Source: an uncultured Chlorobiaceae bacterium
GTDB lineage: Bacteria > Bacteroidota > Chlorobiia > Chlorobiales > Chlorobiaceae
Direction of reading: 5' to 3'
Length of the DNA: 64,000 bases
NCBI GenBank assembly: GCA_903820085.1
Contig: CAIJGA010000001.1
Coordinates: 164,863 to 228,862 of the forward strand
Shown here: piece after piece, positions 9,792-20,139 of the stretch
Position numbering within the stretch: position 1 is the stretch's first letter
Layout of the letters: every line of letters begins with the position of its first letter
The notes under the pieces: generated by a model
What the model saw: the letters and a program-made list of their open reading frames with translations, nothing else
Database searches by the model: none
Told to the model about the DNA's origin: nothing
Position numbers and translations under genes: made by a program

Positions 9792-10325
9792 TTAATTCCG
9801 GTACAGCTCTTTTACCTGGAACAAAATGTACCACCCGATAATTGCTCCGATGAGTCCGCTGACAATACCGCTGAGCGAAATAATACTTCCAATCAAACTG
9901 ATAATGCTTGCATAAAAAAGCAACGTCCAGGCACCTTTGGTGCGTTTGAACAATCCCGGCACGGCAACGATTTCAATAACAAGTGTAATCACCGAAATGA
10001 CAAGCCCTATAGTTGCACCAAACCCCCATCCAAATCCGTGCATGTACCCGTAACCGCCCATCATGGCAAATGGTGAAAGAATTGCGGTAAGGCCCAAAGC
10101 GGCAAAAATAAGGGGCAACGCCATAACCGCAAAAACAATGACCAGATACGGCGATACCTTGACAAGAAACTCCTTGACTTCTTGCGGCAGGGCAAATGGT
10201 GCTTTTTGCACCATATACTCATCAAGCAGTGCCTCAAGCTGAGACAATATGCCCTTCAGATCTGACGTTGCCTGAGCCTTTGGCTCAGTACCCTTGTTTT
10301 CCTCAGGCGAGCTGTTTTCTGACAT
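9792..10325 (-). CDS. Polytopic membrane protein of unknown function
   Basis: 177 residues. An acidic, soluble N-terminus (about 60 residues, including KGILSQLEALLDEYMVQK) precedes three or four transmembrane helices with glycine-rich segments (MMGGYGYMHGFGWGFGATIG) and a short cytoplasmic end, VKELYRN. I do not recognise the family. Its spacing to the SIMPL gene (11 bases) suggests a shared transcript. Confidence 0.5.
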   Translation of the reverse strand: MSENSSPEENKGTEPKAQATSDLKGILSQLEALLDEYMVQKAPFALPQEVKEFLVKVSPYLVIVFAVMALPLIFAALGLTAILSPFAMMGGYGYMHGFGWGFGATIGLVISVITLVIEIVAVPGLFKRTKGAWTLLFYASIISLIGSIISLSGIVSGLIGAIIGWYILFQVKELYRN

Positions 10326-10400
10326 AATTTTATAGTTTTAAGTTTAAAAAATTAGAGCCAATTAAATTTTTCGGTTTTCCTATTGCCGTAATAGTCCTCA

Positions 10401-10715
10401 TCACAAGGATTTCTGCTCACCCTGCTCAACCAGCTTGGTTGTATTCTCTGCAATACGAAATGTTGCAACAAGAGCTTCAAGAGCAAGCCTTGCCGAGAGT
10501 GTCATAAGAATGAATATAACCGGTGAAAAAAGAATGGTTACAAGTGCCTTTCCAACACTGTATTGGAAAGAGGCAAACCCCCCGATAAGAAAGGCAATAG
10601 CGGTAAACGCTGAAAAAACAATTCCTAGTATGTAAAGATACTTTATGATCTGCAGGGTAATAAACTCCTTGAATGAAAAATCAAAAAGCTTGCCGAAAAA
10701 ACTGTGTGTATCCAT
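10401..10715 (-). CDS. DUF4282 membrane protein
   Basis: 104 residues with FFGKLFDFSFKEFITLQII followed by two transmembrane helices and the segment ARLALEALVATFRIAENT. This fits the small DUF4282 membrane family of unknown function. It appears to be the first gene of the minus-strand run 10715-8420; 75 bases separate it from the next gene. Confidence 0.75.
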   Translation of the reverse strand: MDTHSFFGKLFDFSFKEFITLQIIKYLYILGIVFSAFTAIAFLIGGFASFQYSVGKALVTILFSPVIFILMTLSARLALEALVATFRIAENTTKLVEQGEQKSL

Positions 10716-10954
10716 GATACTCTCTCTGTTTTATTGATATTGTTTAAACCGTTCGGCAAAAAAGAATCTGAGCGATAAAACCGTAACCGGAAAGAAACGG
10801 AATATTTCGATAAACCAGGAGAAGCTCAGAAACAGACACCCGCATAAACCGCAAACATTATACGCACAAGTTACAAAAGAGATACATATGCACCAACGAA
10901 ATAACCACAGCAATAATCTTCACTCTCAAGGAAACATCCTTTTAAGAAGAACGG

Positions 10955-11650
10955 TCAATAACGTTGTTCCGTTGCAATTATCTTACCTTCAGGAAATCTG
11001 ACACAAAAGCTGTCGGGGAAAAAGCTCTGGGTTTTGAACTTGCATAAAAATGCAGCGATTGTTTTGTCGCGACGCACTACAACCACAGCTCCATCCTGCC
11101 ATGTTCCGTTTTCCTGGTACCAGCGGCTGTGAGGCGGGTCTCCCTGATTCTGATGAATGTTATGCACACCACGCCCCCGCCTGAATGGCTCTCCAAAAAT
11201 AAAGAGTCTCCTGGAGTGCAGAAGAAGAGGTTCAAGATCGCGAAATGCGGCTGGCCCGGTACCATATTTCCATAAGGCGTGCAACGCTCCCTGCTCAACG
11301 GAATCCAGGTTGCCAGACTCAGGCGATGCATTCATGCACTCTCCGGTCGGCTGGAGCTCCGGACTGCGGTAGTAATCGAGGGCGCCCGAACCGGGTTCTG
11401 AATCAAGCGGATGCCACCCTTCACGGAACTGGAGCAGCCACTGAAAGAGATCGGGCTCCAGTTCAACCACACGCCAATGCATGCCGTCAGCATCTTTCTT
11501 GCTGTCAAGGTCAACAGGACAGCGAAACACTCTTGCTCCGGCACGGACCTTGAGATTGCAGTGGTAGTACTCCGTATCGCTGAAGAAACGATCGCAATAA
11601 TAGTTATGCAGGGTGCCGGCCAGAACACCATAACCATCATCAAGTGGCAT
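10955..11650 (-). CDS. DUF2278 (YukJ-like) protein
   Basis: Uncharacterised soluble family. I place the start at the ATG at 11650, because family members begin with a short MPL...YGVLKG segment, here MPLDDGYGVLAGTLHNYY; the frame stays open 44 codons further upstream, to 11782, in unlike sequence. The diagnostic C-terminal stretch is GVHNIHQNQGDP...WYQENGTWQDGAVVV. The middle contains ALDYYRSP, also typical. No SD is clear for either start. The function is unknown across the family. Confidence 0.7.
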   Translation of the reverse strand: MPLDDGYGVLAGTLHNYYCDRFFSDTEYYHCNLKVRAGARVFRCPVDLDSKKDADGMHWRVVELEPDLFQWLLQFREGWHPLDSEPGSGALDYYRSPELQPTGECMNASPESGNLDSVEQGALHALWKYGTGPAAFRDLEPLLLHSRRLFIFGEPFRRGRGVHNIHQNQGDPPHSRWYQENGTWQDGAVVVVRRDKTIAAFLCKFKTQSFFPDSFCVRFPEGKIIATEQRY

Positions 11651-11848
11651 AAAAAAGATTTTTGCCCTGTTGAACCCATAGGTTACCGAAATATAACAGT
11701 GCAAGTTACGCAACAACCCCGCTGAAGCCAAGCAGATTAGCTCCCGAAAGAACCTTTCCGCCAATCTTTGCAGTTCAATCAAAACCAGTCATAAACAGCG
11801 CGCATATGGCTCAACCGTGTTATCTTCCTTGAAAAATTGAACCCACCG

Positions 11849-12652
11849 ATGAACCATACAGAACAAAAATTCTTTTATAGCGGCAATGAGAGGGAGATAA
11901 CGGAACAGGCCGCTGCACTCATTATATCCGAAGCGTATCGTGCTGTGGCCGATCACGGACGCTTTTCACTGGTGCTTGCCGGCGGCAACTCTCCCAGGCT
12001 CCTCTATAAAAAACTTGCAGAGGGGGTTACAACCGGGCTCCTTGAGCATTATGGCCTTGCGGTGCCCGGCGTCAGCTCAGCAGGCACGCAGACTCTCCAC
12101 CCTCTGCCGCAAAAAACATGGCTTTTTCTGGGGGATGAGCGATGCGTCCCGAGTGATCATCCTGACAGCAATTACCGGATGGTGAACGAGTCACTGCTGC
12201 TGCACTCCGGCATTGCAAGAGATCATTTTTTCAGAATGGACGGCGAAAATGCTGACAGCGAACTGGCCGCCAGAGCGTATGAAGCTGCCATACGCACTTT
12301 TTTCTTGAGCGGAGAGAGCTCGCAGCCGGATGATTTGCCGCTCTTTGACCTTATCCTGCTTGGCCTCGGTGAAGATGGCCATACCGCATCACTGTTCAGC
12401 GGCAATGCTGAAGCCCTCCATGAGAGAAAGAGATGGGTGGTTGCGGTTAACGCGCCACAAGCGAAGCCGCCGGGTATGAGGCTGACAATCACTCTGCCTG
12501 TCATTAACCATGCCCGGAACGTGCTTTTTTTTATAAAGGGGAGGGAAAAGGGCGAACTGGCAAAAAAAATATTTCTCGAAAAGCAGAGGGATGTACCGGC
12601 AAGCCTCATTAAGCCGGAATGCGGCAAACTCTTCTGGTTTGCCGCTCAGTAG
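11849..12652 (+). CDS. pgl: 6-phosphogluconolactonase
   Basis: Hydrolyses 6-phosphogluconolactone to 6-phosphogluconate, the second step of the oxidative pentose phosphate pathway. The protein (267 residues from this ATG) has the DevB/Pgl motifs [11 protein letters not shown] near residue 45, FLGDERCVP with DSNYRM, and [17 protein letters not shown] 12 bases upstream (11837) is an alternative start; neither has a strong SD. It converges on zwf and the two coding ends overlap by 7 bases (12646-12652), leaving no room for a terminator between them. Confidence 0.93.
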   Translation: MNHTEQKFFYSGNEREITEQAAALIISEAYRAVADHGRFSLVLAGGNSPRLLYKKLAEGVTTGLLEHYGLAVPGVSSAGTQTLHPLPQKTWLFLGDERCVPSDHPDSNYRMVNESLLLHSGIARDHFFRMDGENADSELAARAYEAAIRTFFLSGESSQPDDLPLFDLILLGLGEDGHTASLFSGNAEALHERKRWVVAVNAPQAKPPGMRLTITLPVINHARNVLFFIKGREKGELAKKIFLEKQRDVPASLIKPECGKLFWFAAQ

Positions 12653-14079
12653 ATGCCCTGCACCGATTCAGGGCCCCATGAATGAACCGGATAGGGTTCG
12701 GGTGATTGACCTTTGACAGCATCCCTGATGGCATCAACAATCGCCCAGGAGTACTCGACGCTGTCCTGGCGGATAAAATTCATCTGTTCGCCGGCCATGG
12801 CATCAAGCAGCAGCCGATGATAGGGAGTTGCACCCACTGCGGCAAATGAGGTCTTGTAGTCGAATTTCATATAGACGGGATCGGTAATCACCGCTTCACC
12901 GGGACGTTTTGCTCCGAACTTGATGGCAATGGTCTCTTCCGGCTGGATACGGAGAATAACCTGGTTAGCGGTATAGCTGCAAGACTCGGCAGGGCCGAAA
13001 TAGTTCTGGGGAGGACACTTGAAGGTGATGACAATCTCAGTCACCGTTTCAGCCAGATTTTTTCCGGCCTTGACATAAAAGGGCACATCCTTCCATCGCC
13101 AGTTATCGACAAAAAACTTTATCGCGGCAAAGGTCTCAACCGTCGAGTCCGAGGCAACATTTTTTTCAGTCCGATACCCTTCATACTGGCCGAGAACAAT
13201 GGTTTGCGGGGCACTCTCCGGATTAAAATGACGGATGGAACGGAGCAGCTTGGCCTTTTCATCGCGCACCGATTCCGCTGAAAAATCGACCGGCGGCTCC
13301 ATGGCAACTGATGCAAGAAGCTGAAGCGCATGATTCTGTACAATGTCGCGCAGCAAGCCTGCCTCTTCGTAAAAGGCACCGCGGTCACGGATTCCGAACT
13401 CTTCGGCAATGGTGATGGCAACATTGGCAATGTTCTGGCGATTCCACAAGGGTTCAAAAATGCCGTTTGAAAAACGGAAGACCATGATGTTCTGTACCGT
13501 CTCCTTGCCAAGGTAGTGATCAATGCGGAAAATTCGCTCTTCATTGAAGGCCTCTCCGATAACGCTATTGAGTTCACGCGCCGTCTGCAGGTTACTTCCG
13601 TAAGGCTTCTCAACAATGATTTTCCGCCAACTGCCCGGGGAAGCATTGTTTTCTCCAAGACCGGCAAGCTGAAGGTTTCTGACAATAACCGGCGCCAGAG
13701 CGGGCGGTGTGGCAAGGTAAAAAAGAAGATTCCGGCTCGTCCCCGACTCTCCTGAACCCTCCATGAGCTCTTCATGCAGGAGATCGTAGCCTTCTCTATC
13801 CGCAAAGTCAGCCCTCACATAAAAGAGCCTTGCTGAGAATGCGGCAAAAGCTTCTTTATTGCGGATGGCTTCAGGGAATAACCCGGCCATCTTTTCCTGC
13901 ACTTTTGAACGGAACTCCTCATGTGAAAGAGCTGCCCGCCCGACACCAACGATTCGGTACTCATCGGGAAGCTTACCCCAAAGGGCAAGTTCATAAAGCG
14001 CAGGAAAGAGCTTGCGGGCCGCCAAGTCACTGTGCGCACCAAAAATGACAATGGTGCAGTTATCTGGCTTTTGCGGCAT
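12646..14079 (-). CDS. zwf: Glucose-6-phosphate 1-dehydrogenase
   Basis: Oxidises glucose-6-phosphate to the lactone with NADP+. The 477-residue protein has the coenzyme fingerprint [18 protein letters not shown] near the N-terminus, the catalytic RIDHYLGKE motif around residue 190, and [11 protein letters not shown] in the C-terminal domain. Its length is usual. It follows gnd on the same strand with only 12 bases between them, so gnd-zwf probably form one transcript, with pgl facing them. Confidence 0.96.
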   Translation of the reverse strand: MPQKPDNCTIVIFGAHSDLAARKLFPALYELALWGKLPDEYRIVGVGRAALSHEEFRSKVQEKMAGLFPEAIRNKEAFAAFSARLFYVRADFADREGYDLLHEELMEGSGESGTSRNLLFYLATPPALAPVIVRNLQLAGLGENNASPGSWRKIIVEKPYGSNLQTARELNSVIGEAFNEERIFRIDHYLGKETVQNIMVFRFSNGIFEPLWNRQNIANVAITIAEEFGIRDRGAFYEEAGLLRDIVQNHALQLLASVAMEPPVDFSAESVRDEKAKLLRSIRHFNPESAPQTIVLGQYEGYRTEKNVASDSTVETFAAIKFFVDNWRWKDVPFYVKAGKNLAETVTEIVITFKCPPQNYFGPAESCSYTANQVILRIQPEETIAIKFGAKRPGEAVITDPVYMKFDYKTSFAAVGATPYHRLLLDAMAGEQMNFIRQDSVEYSWAIVDAIRDAVKGQSPEPYPVHSWGPESVQGIY

Positions 14080-14091
14080 GATGGTGCCCGG

Positions 14092-14991
14092 TTATGGTTT
14101 GTCGATGAAAGCGTGTCCTCCAAACTCATGGCGCAACGCCGCAACCGTCCTGTCTGAGAGATTTTCGTTTGAACGTGAACGATAACGACTGAAAAGGGAT
14201 GCTGCAATAACCGGAATCGAGACCTCATGCTCCAGAGCGGCTTCGACGGTCCACCGGCCTTCACCTGAATCAGCAATGGAGCCCTTGAGATAATCAAGCT
14301 TTGGATCCTTCTGCAACGCCTGCACCATAAGCTCCATCAGCCAGCCACGGATCACCGAACCATGAGCCCAGACCCCTGAAACCTCTTCAAGGTTAAAATC
14401 GTACCCGCTTGCATCAAGCAGGTTGAACCCTTCGCCAATTGCCTGCATCATGCCGTACTCAATGCCGTTATGAACCATTTTGGCAAAGTGGCCGGAGCCG
14501 GAGCGACCCATATAGCCGTACCCCTTTTCCACACAAAGATCTTTCAGCAGGGGTGCAATAACATCATAAGCCGCTTTTTCGCCACCAACCATAATGCATG
14601 CGCCGTGCCGGGCCCCCTCAAGACCTCCGCTGGTACCCGCATCAAGAAAGGTTATCCCTGCCTCCTTGAGCCGAGCGGCCCTCCGTTCAGAATCCTTATA
14701 ATGTGAATTTCCTCCATCAATAATGATATCACCCTGCTCAAGCAAAGGAACAAGCTGCTCTATTGTACTGTCAACCGGAGCACCGGCGGGCACCATCAGC
14801 CAAAGCAGACGGGGAGAGTCGAGCTTACCGGCAAGCTCCTGCAGGGAGGCTGCCGGAACCGCACCTTTTGCCGCCAAAGCCTCAACCGCCTCTGCCATCA
14901 GATCAAAAACCACAAGATCGTGACCGCATTCAAGCAGATGCTCCGCCATATTGCACCCCATTTTCCCCAAACCAACCATTCCAGCTTTCAT
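14092..14991 (-). CDS. gnd: 6-phosphogluconate dehydrogenase, decarboxylating (short type)
   Basis: Converts 6-phosphogluconate to ribulose-5-phosphate, giving NAD(P)H. The Rossmann fingerprint GLGKMGCNMAEHLLECGH is followed by IIDGGNSHYKDSERRA, GTSGGLEGARHG and the catalytic-lysine region HFAKMVHNGIEYGMMQ. At 299 residues it is the short YqeC/GndA class rather than the 470-residue E. coli type. It sits directly upstream of zwf. Confidence 0.92.
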   Translation of the reverse strand: MKAGMVGLGKMGCNMAEHLLECGHDLVVFDLMAEAVEALAAKGAVPAASLQELAGKLDSPRLLWLMVPAGAPVDSTIEQLVPLLEQGDIIIDGGNSHYKDSERRAARLKEAGITFLDAGTSGGLEGARHGACIMVGGEKAAYDVIAPLLKDLCVEKGYGYMGRSGSGHFAKMVHNGIEYGMMQAIGEGFNLLDASGYDFNLEEVSGVWAHGSVIRGWLMELMVQALQKDPKLDYLKGSIADSGEGRWTVEAALEHEVSIPVIAASLFSRYRSRSNENLSDRTVAALRHEFGGHAFIDKP

Positions 14992-15000
14992 AATTCTCTA

Positions 15001-16173
15001 TCAAACATTATCAGCAAAAGGAACAACCTCTTCGAGACCAGCATTGCTTTTTGAACGATCAACCATCTTCTGGTAAAGGTCAATCACGAAGCCGTTGACT
15101 GAAGACCAGGACTTCGTCTCCGCATAGGCAAGGCCGCAAGCTCTCAATTCACGATAACGGAGAGAATCGCCCAGCAATTCAATGCACCTGCTGTAAAAAT
15201 CACAAACCCTCCCCTGATGAACAACAATCCCGCCAGACGAGCGGTCAGCAATGTCACAGCAACCACCGACATCAGAAACAACAACAGGCAAGCCTGATGC
15301 AAGCGCTTCGAGCGCAACATTGCAAAAAGCTTCCGTTGTGGAAGGAAAAAGAAAAATATCTCCCGATGCATAGGCTTCAGGCAGCTCTTTTCCTGTAAGA
15401 TAGCCGGTAAAGACCGCCGCAGGCATTCTTCGCTTCATCGACTCCTCTTCAGGACCGGAACCGATCAGGAGAAACCGTACCTGATCAGCATATTCACCCT
15501 GCATAAAGCGGTCATAAACCTGCATGACCACCTCAATATCCTTGTAGAGCACAAAACGTCCGGCGTAGACAATAACACTCCGCCCTTCAGCATTCCACGT
15601 TGAGCGAAGTTTTTCGGAGCGACGCGATGGATCAAAAAGCTCCTTGTCTACACCCCTCGACCAGATTTCAATATTTCTGATATGATAATCAGCCAGTTTC
15701 AGGCGCACACTCTCATTAGGAGCAAGTACCGTATTGCAGTTGTTATAAAACCAGGTCAGATATTTCCAGGCATACTTCACGGCAAAACCGAGCCGGTAAT
15801 AACTGAAATAAGAGGGGAAGTCCGTATGAAAGGCCGAGGCTACCGGGATACTGTTTTTTCTGGCATAGAGCAGGAACTCTCTGCCGATAATATCAGGTGT
15901 CGAAATATGCACCATATCAGGAGCAAACGCATCGAGTTGCCGGCGTGTCTCGTTTGTAAAAAAACCAAGTTTGTAATCAGGATAAAGCGGAATCGGCACA
16001 GAGGGCATTCTGTGAACAGCTAAGCCATTATGATTGTCCCCGCTTGAAACATCAGGAGACCAAACAGCAACGTTATGGCCGTTTTTCCTGAATGAAGCAA
16101 CCAGCTGATAGATGGATTTGACCGCACCGTCCTTGTCCCTGACATAAGTCCCCGAGTATAAAGCAATCTTCAT
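15001..16173 (-). CDS. GT4-family glycosyltransferase
   Basis: About 390 residues from the ATG at 16173; a TTG three codons earlier is less likely. GT-B fold: N-terminal DGAVKSIYQLVASFRKNGH, then HISTPDIIGREFLLYARK, and the C-terminal donor domain with VYAGRFVLYKDIEVVM and FPSTTEAFCNVALEALASG (the E-x7-E motif). This subgroup resembles GDP-mannose or UDP-sugar dependent lipid glycosyltransferases of the MgtA/SqdX type. The acceptor is not visible. It lies 9 bases upstream of gnd but is functionally unrelated. Confidence 0.85.
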   Translation of the reverse strand: MKIALYSGTYVRDKDGAVKSIYQLVASFRKNGHNVAVWSPDVSSGDNHNGLAVHRMPSVPIPLYPDYKLGFFTNETRRQLDAFAPDMVHISTPDIIGREFLLYARKNSIPVASAFHTDFPSYFSYYRLGFAVKYAWKYLTWFYNNCNTVLAPNESVRLKLADYHIRNIEIWSRGVDKELFDPSRRSEKLRSTWNAEGRSVIVYAGRFVLYKDIEVVMQVYDRFMQGEYADQVRFLLIGSGPEEESMKRRMPAAVFTGYLTGKELPEAYASGDIFLFPSTTEAFCNVALEALASGLPVVVSDVGGCCDIADRSSGGIVVHQGRVCDFYSRCIELLGDSLRYRELRACGLAYAETKSWSSVNGFVIDLYQKMVDRSKSNAGLEEVVPFADNV

Positions 16174-16308
16174 AAGAGACAAAAAAATACTGCTGATATC
16201 GATCCTGTTTGCCTACTGTCGATATCTTGAAAAAAAAATCCGGGCCGGGCAGTTAGCCTGAACCAAAGGTAACATTTCCCCGGAAAAATCCATCATGCCC
16301 CAGACCAA

Positions 16309-16779
16309 TCACTTCACCGGAAGAGAGAGCTTTGCAACTTTTGGATGAACCAGCCGCTTGAAGTTTTCATAAGAAAGGCGCAGCAGTTCTGTATGGGCTC
16401 CGGCATTGAAAGCAATTTCATCATCATCTTCAAGTTCTTCCGATACATAGACATCCATACCGTATAGATTGCCGAAAGGCGGCATGGCTCCGATCTCGCA
16501 TTCAGGAAACAGTCCGGCAAATTCTTTTTCTCCGGCAAGCTGAACATCGCGGGTTCCGGTCAACTGCCGCAAAAGCTCAAAGTCAAGCTGACGGGATGCC
16601 GGCAATACCACCATAGCCATCTTGCCGGCAATAGTGACAATGACCGTTTTGGCCAGCTCTTTGCCCGGAACATGAGCGGCAGCAGCGATCTCCTGTGCAG
16701 TGTAGGCGGGTGAGTGGCTGACAACAAAATACCTCACGCCATGGCTGTCAAGATATTCCCTCAATTTATGAATAGGCAT
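16309..16779 (-). CDS. YbaK/EbsC-type aminoacyl-tRNA deacylase
   Basis: 156 residues. The start at 16779 is supported by a GGAG Shine-Dalgarno five bases upstream; the frame extends 10 codons further without support. The family hydrolyses mischarged tRNAs (for example Cys-, Ala- or Pro-type mischarging). Motifs: the start MPIHKLREYLDSHGVRY, then SHSPAYTAQEIAAAAHVPG, the catalytic-lysine region GKELAKTVIV, and the GAMPPFGNLYGMDV loop typical of the YbaK fold. The exact tRNA target is unknown. Confidence 0.85.
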   Translation of the reverse strand: MPIHKLREYLDSHGVRYFVVSHSPAYTAQEIAAAAHVPGKELAKTVIVTIAGKMAMVVLPASRQLDFELLRQLTGTRDVQLAGEKEFAGLFPECEIGAMPPFGNLYGMDVYVSEELEDDDEIAFNAGAHTELLRLSYENFKRLVHPKVAKLSLPVK

Positions 16780-16854
16780 TGCAACTCCTCTCTGGTTAAT
16801 GCGGAACAAGCACTTTTCTTAATTACGTCAAATACAGCGTCAAAAGCAAAGCCG

Positions 16855-17610
16855 TCAGCCCTCTTTCCATGCTTTCAGCGCGGGAAGGGCCGCCCGATAC
16901 CCTGCCTCCATAATTTCCGGTACTGACCCCGTATCAATCAGGCTGAATTGCGAAAGATCAGGAGCAATACATAAATCCGCCACATCTATCTGCAACGCCG
17001 TTGTATTGGTGATGGTACTGTAGAAGGCGTTCAGCAGAAGATCGATAATATTCTCAGGCTTGTTGAAAGCATGTCGGGCCAAAAGATCGACACAGATAAT
17101 CGATTCCGCTCCACCTTCAAACAGCGGGGAAACCGGTACGTTTTCCATAAGCATCCCGTCAACAAGCAGCGAGCCTGAGTACTCCACCGGCCTGAAAACA
17201 CCCGGGATACAGCTGCTCGCCATCACCGCGGCAGCCACATCCCCTTCGGCAAGAATAACTTTTTTTCCTGTTCCGATATCGGTCGCGACCATTGAAAGCG
17301 GAATCAGGGCATCTTCAATATTTTTATCGCCCAGCAGACTGCAGACGATAGCACCCATTTTTCTGTTTGACAGAAGACCGTATTGTGAAAGTGCCAGACT
17401 GGTCAGATCAAGCCAGTCGAGGTCGAAAACAATATCGCGAATATCCTCCCAGCTTTTGCCGAAGGCATAGAGCGAAGCAATAAAAGAACCGATGCTGGTA
17501 CCGCTGACCATTGATACCGTTATGTCGAGTTCAGTCAGAGCCCTGAGCACTCCAACATGGGCAGCGCCGAGCACGGCCCCTCCCCCAAGTGCAAGAGCTG
17601 TTTTTTTCAT
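16855..17610 (-). CDS. Patatin-like phospholipase (RssA type)
   Basis: 251 residues with the oxyanion-hole motif [19 protein letters not shown] at the N-terminus, the nucleophile elbow GTSIGS (about residues 38-43), and the catalytic dyad aspartate in [13 protein letters not shown]. It is a cytoplasmic serine lipid acyl hydrolase of the bacterial patatin family; the physiological substrate is unknown. It lies 48 bases downstream of the aldehyde dehydrogenase gene on the same strand. Confidence 0.9.
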   Translation of the reverse strand: MKKTALALGGGAVLGAAHVGVLRALTELDITVSMVSGTSIGSFIASLYAFGKSWEDIRDIVFDLDWLDLTSLALSQYGLLSNRKMGAIVCSLLGDKNIEDALIPLSMVATDIGTGKKVILAEGDVAAAVMASSCIPGVFRPVEYSGSLLVDGMLMENVPVSPLFEGGAESIICVDLLARHAFNKPENIIDLLLNAFYSTITNTTALQIDVADLCIAPDLSQFSLIDTGSVPEIMEAGYRAALPALKAWKEG

Positions 17611-17658
17611 ACCTAACGAAATAAAGGGTTCCCGGTCAATCCGCCGGATAGTGGCACT

Positions 17659-19047
17659 TCACTGGAAAAAGGTGACAAGACGCTTGAGCAGCATGAACTT
17701 CCACCAACTGTAGGGAGGATAACGCAAACCGGGATCGGGATAGAGTGGCCGGCGAAGAACGCTTCGCTGAAAGGAAAAGGTGTCAAAGCCTGCCTTGCCG
17801 TGATAGGCTCCGAATCCGCTCTTGCCAAGTCCTCCAAAAGGAAGCCCGGGAATAGCCGCCTGGAAGAGCAGGTCGTTGATACACACTCCCCCGGAACGAG
17901 AGTCACGTACAACCCGATCCTGGACGTCCTGATCCGATGAAAAAAGATAGAGTGCAAGAGGCGCATCTTCACTGCGGATGATATCGAGTGCTTCTGAAAG
18001 CTCCCCATAGGCGATAACCGGCAGCAGGGGACCAAAAATCTCAGACTGCATGACGGAAGAGGTTAGAGTCACTCCGCGAAGAATGGTCGGGGAAATATAG
18101 CGCTCACCAGGATCGCTTTTTCCTCCACTCCAGACCAAAGAGCCGGCAAGAATATTTTCAAGCCGCTGAAACTGCTCGATATTGACAATGCGGGGATAAT
18201 CGGGACTCAATCGGGGATCATCACCATAAAAATCGGTAATGGCTTCACGCATACAGGCGAGCAGCTCAACCTCCCGCTTCTCATGCACCAGAACATAATC
18301 TGGCGCAAGGCAGGTCTGCCCCCCGTTTAGAAACTTGGCCCAGACAATCCTGCGGGCCGCCACCCTGAGATCGCTACTCTCTTCGACAATACAGGGACAC
18401 TTCCCGCCAAGTTCGAGCGTTAGCGGGGTGAGATGACGGGCCGCAGCATGCATGACCTCCCGGCCGACAGCACGGCTGCCGGTAAAAAAAATATAGCCAA
18501 ATCGCTCGGCAAGCAGCTCCTTGATCTCTTCAACACCTCCCTCAATGACCCTGATTGCACTCTGGTCAAGATAGTGACTCAGCCCTTCGGCAAGGAGTGC
18601 AGAGCTGTGCGGAGCATGTTCCGAGGGCTTGATAACCGCGCAATTGCCGGCAGCAATGGCACTGATGAGCGGAGCAAGAGAGAGGTTGAACGGGTAGTTC
18701 CACGCCCCGATGATGAGCACGACACCATAGGGTTCAGGAGAGTATGATGCTTTTGAAGGCTGATAGATGAGCGGAATGGATACCCGATGAGGCTTCATCC
18801 ATGAAGAGATGTGCCTGAGGGCAAAACGGATTTCACTCCGAAGATATCCCGTCTCCGTCAAAAAAGTCTCTGCTGCAGACTTCCCGAAATCAAGATGCAC
18901 TGCGGCCGCAATCTCCTTTTGGCACTCAAGGAGAAATTTCTGGAGTGCAAGAAGCTGCGAAATTCTCCACCCGAAATCACGGGTTATGCCACTCTCAAAG
19001 GTCTCTCTCAATACCGCCAATTCAAGGAAAAACTGATCTTTTTGCAT
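17659..19047 (-). CDS. Aldehyde dehydrogenase, class-3 (fatty aldehyde) type
   Basis: Oxidises aldehydes to acids with NAD(P)+. The catalytic glutamate is in LTLELGGKCPCIV, and the nucleophilic cysteine is in NGGQTCLAPDYVL. PWNYPFNLSLAPL is present as IGAWNYPFNLSLAPL. The 462-residue length and the hydrophobic, aromatic C-terminus (YPPYSWWKFMLLKRLVTFF) fit the ALDH3-like group acting on long-chain or aromatic aldehydes. Pairing with a patatin lipase suggests lipid turnover, but that is inference. Confidence 0.92.
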   Translation of the reverse strand: MQKDQFFLELAVLRETFESGITRDFGWRISQLLALQKFLLECQKEIAAAVHLDFGKSAAETFLTETGYLRSEIRFALRHISSWMKPHRVSIPLIYQPSKASYSPEPYGVVLIIGAWNYPFNLSLAPLISAIAAGNCAVIKPSEHAPHSSALLAEGLSHYLDQSAIRVIEGGVEEIKELLAERFGYIFFTGSRAVGREVMHAAARHLTPLTLELGGKCPCIVEESSDLRVAARRIVWAKFLNGGQTCLAPDYVLVHEKREVELLACMREAITDFYGDDPRLSPDYPRIVNIEQFQRLENILAGSLVWSGGKSDPGERYISPTILRGVTLTSSVMQSEIFGPLLPVIAYGELSEALDIIRSEDAPLALYLFSSDQDVQDRVVRDSRSGGVCINDLLFQAAIPGLPFGGLGKSGFGAYHGKAGFDTFSFQRSVLRRPLYPDPGLRYPPYSWWKFMLLKRLVTFFQ

Positions 19048-19222
19048 AGAAGAAATAGAATCAATTCATCCGGAAAAACACAACTCATTTCAATGTAACG
19101 AAAAAACGGCTCCAGCATAACCGAAGCATCGTTGCTGCATCTGGTATTTTGCCAACCACCATCCGTTCAGTACATTACTTCATTGCTTTTTTGAAAAAAC
19201 ACTTACTCTAATCACACCCTTT

Positions 19223-19981
19223 ATGGAATGGATCACGCAACCAGAGGCATGGATTGCTTTGGCGACATTGACGGCTCTGGAAATTGTGCTTGGTATCGAC
19301 AACATTATCTTTCTCTCCATTATTGTCGGACGACTGCCGGAACAACAACGGGGGAAGGGAAGAATTATCGGGCTTGGGCTTGCCATGCTGACCCGAATAG
19401 CACTCCTGCTCTCGATAACCTGGGTTATGGGGCTTACAGGCGGCCTTTTCACCGTGCTTGAACACCATGTTTCAGGACGCGACCTGATCCTGATTGGCGG
19501 AGGGCTCTTCCTGCTTGCAAAAAGCACCCAGGAAATCCACCAGAGCCTTGAGGGGAGTGAAGAAGAGGTAACAAAAAGCGGTTCAAAAGGCAGCTTTATC
19601 TTCACGATGCTGCAGATAGCGGTTATCGATATAGTTTTTTCGCTTGACTCGGTCATTACTGCGGTCGGGCTTGCCAAAGATGTTGAAGTGATGATCATCG
19701 CCATCATGATCTCAATCGGAATCATGATGCTCGCCGCCAAATCAATCAGCGATTTCGTTGAAAAGCACCCGACCATCAAGATGCTTGCCCTGAGTTTTCT
19801 TATTCTTGTCGGCGTTACCCTGCTTGCCGAAGGAGCAGGTTTTGAAATACCGAGAGGATATATTTATTTTGCAATGGCCTTTTCAGTAAGTGTTGAAATG
19901 CTGAATATCCGTCTGCGCAAAAAAGCAGCAAAGCCGCTCCATCTTCATCCAACCATGAATATTGACGGCGATAGTGCCTGA
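19223..19981 (+). CDS. TerC-family integral membrane protein
   Basis: 252 residues with seven or so transmembrane helices and the family motifs ALEIVLGIDNIIFLSII near the N-terminus and FSLDSVITAVGLA near residue 155. TerC/Alx relatives export metal ions such as manganese and are linked to tellurite resistance and metal insertion at the membrane. The gene is monocistronic and is followed by a strong terminator; the upstream gene is divergent. Confidence 0.92.
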   Translation: MEWITQPEAWIALATLTALEIVLGIDNIIFLSIIVGRLPEQQRGKGRIIGLGLAMLTRIALLLSITWVMGLTGGLFTVLEHHVSGRDLILIGGGLFLLAKSTQEIHQSLEGSEEEVTKSGSKGSFIFTMLQIAVIDIVFSLDSVITAVGLAKDVEVMIIAIMISIGIMMLAAKSISDFVEKHPTIKMLALSFLILVGVTLLAEGAGFEIPRGYIYFAMAFSVSVEMLNIRLRKKAAKPLHLHPTMNIDGDSA

Positions 19982-20035
19982 ACAACCGCCCAACCGGATG
20001 ACCGGGCCACAATAGAAGTCCGCCGCCGACAGCTT

Positions 20036-20074
20036 AAAACCCCTGCAACACGATCGTTATGTTGCAGGGGTTTT
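20036..20074 (+). terminator. Rho-independent terminator after the TerC gene
   Basis: A perfect 15-bp inverted repeat, AAAACCCCTGCAACA with TGTTGCAGGGGTTTT, around a 9-base loop. Because the stem ends in A and T tracts it could work in both directions. Confidence 0.92.
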
Positions 20075-20139
20075 GTACATTACAGCGATAATACAGAACC
20101 CGCAAAAGATCAACCTCACAGTTAAAGGAACGATCAGAT

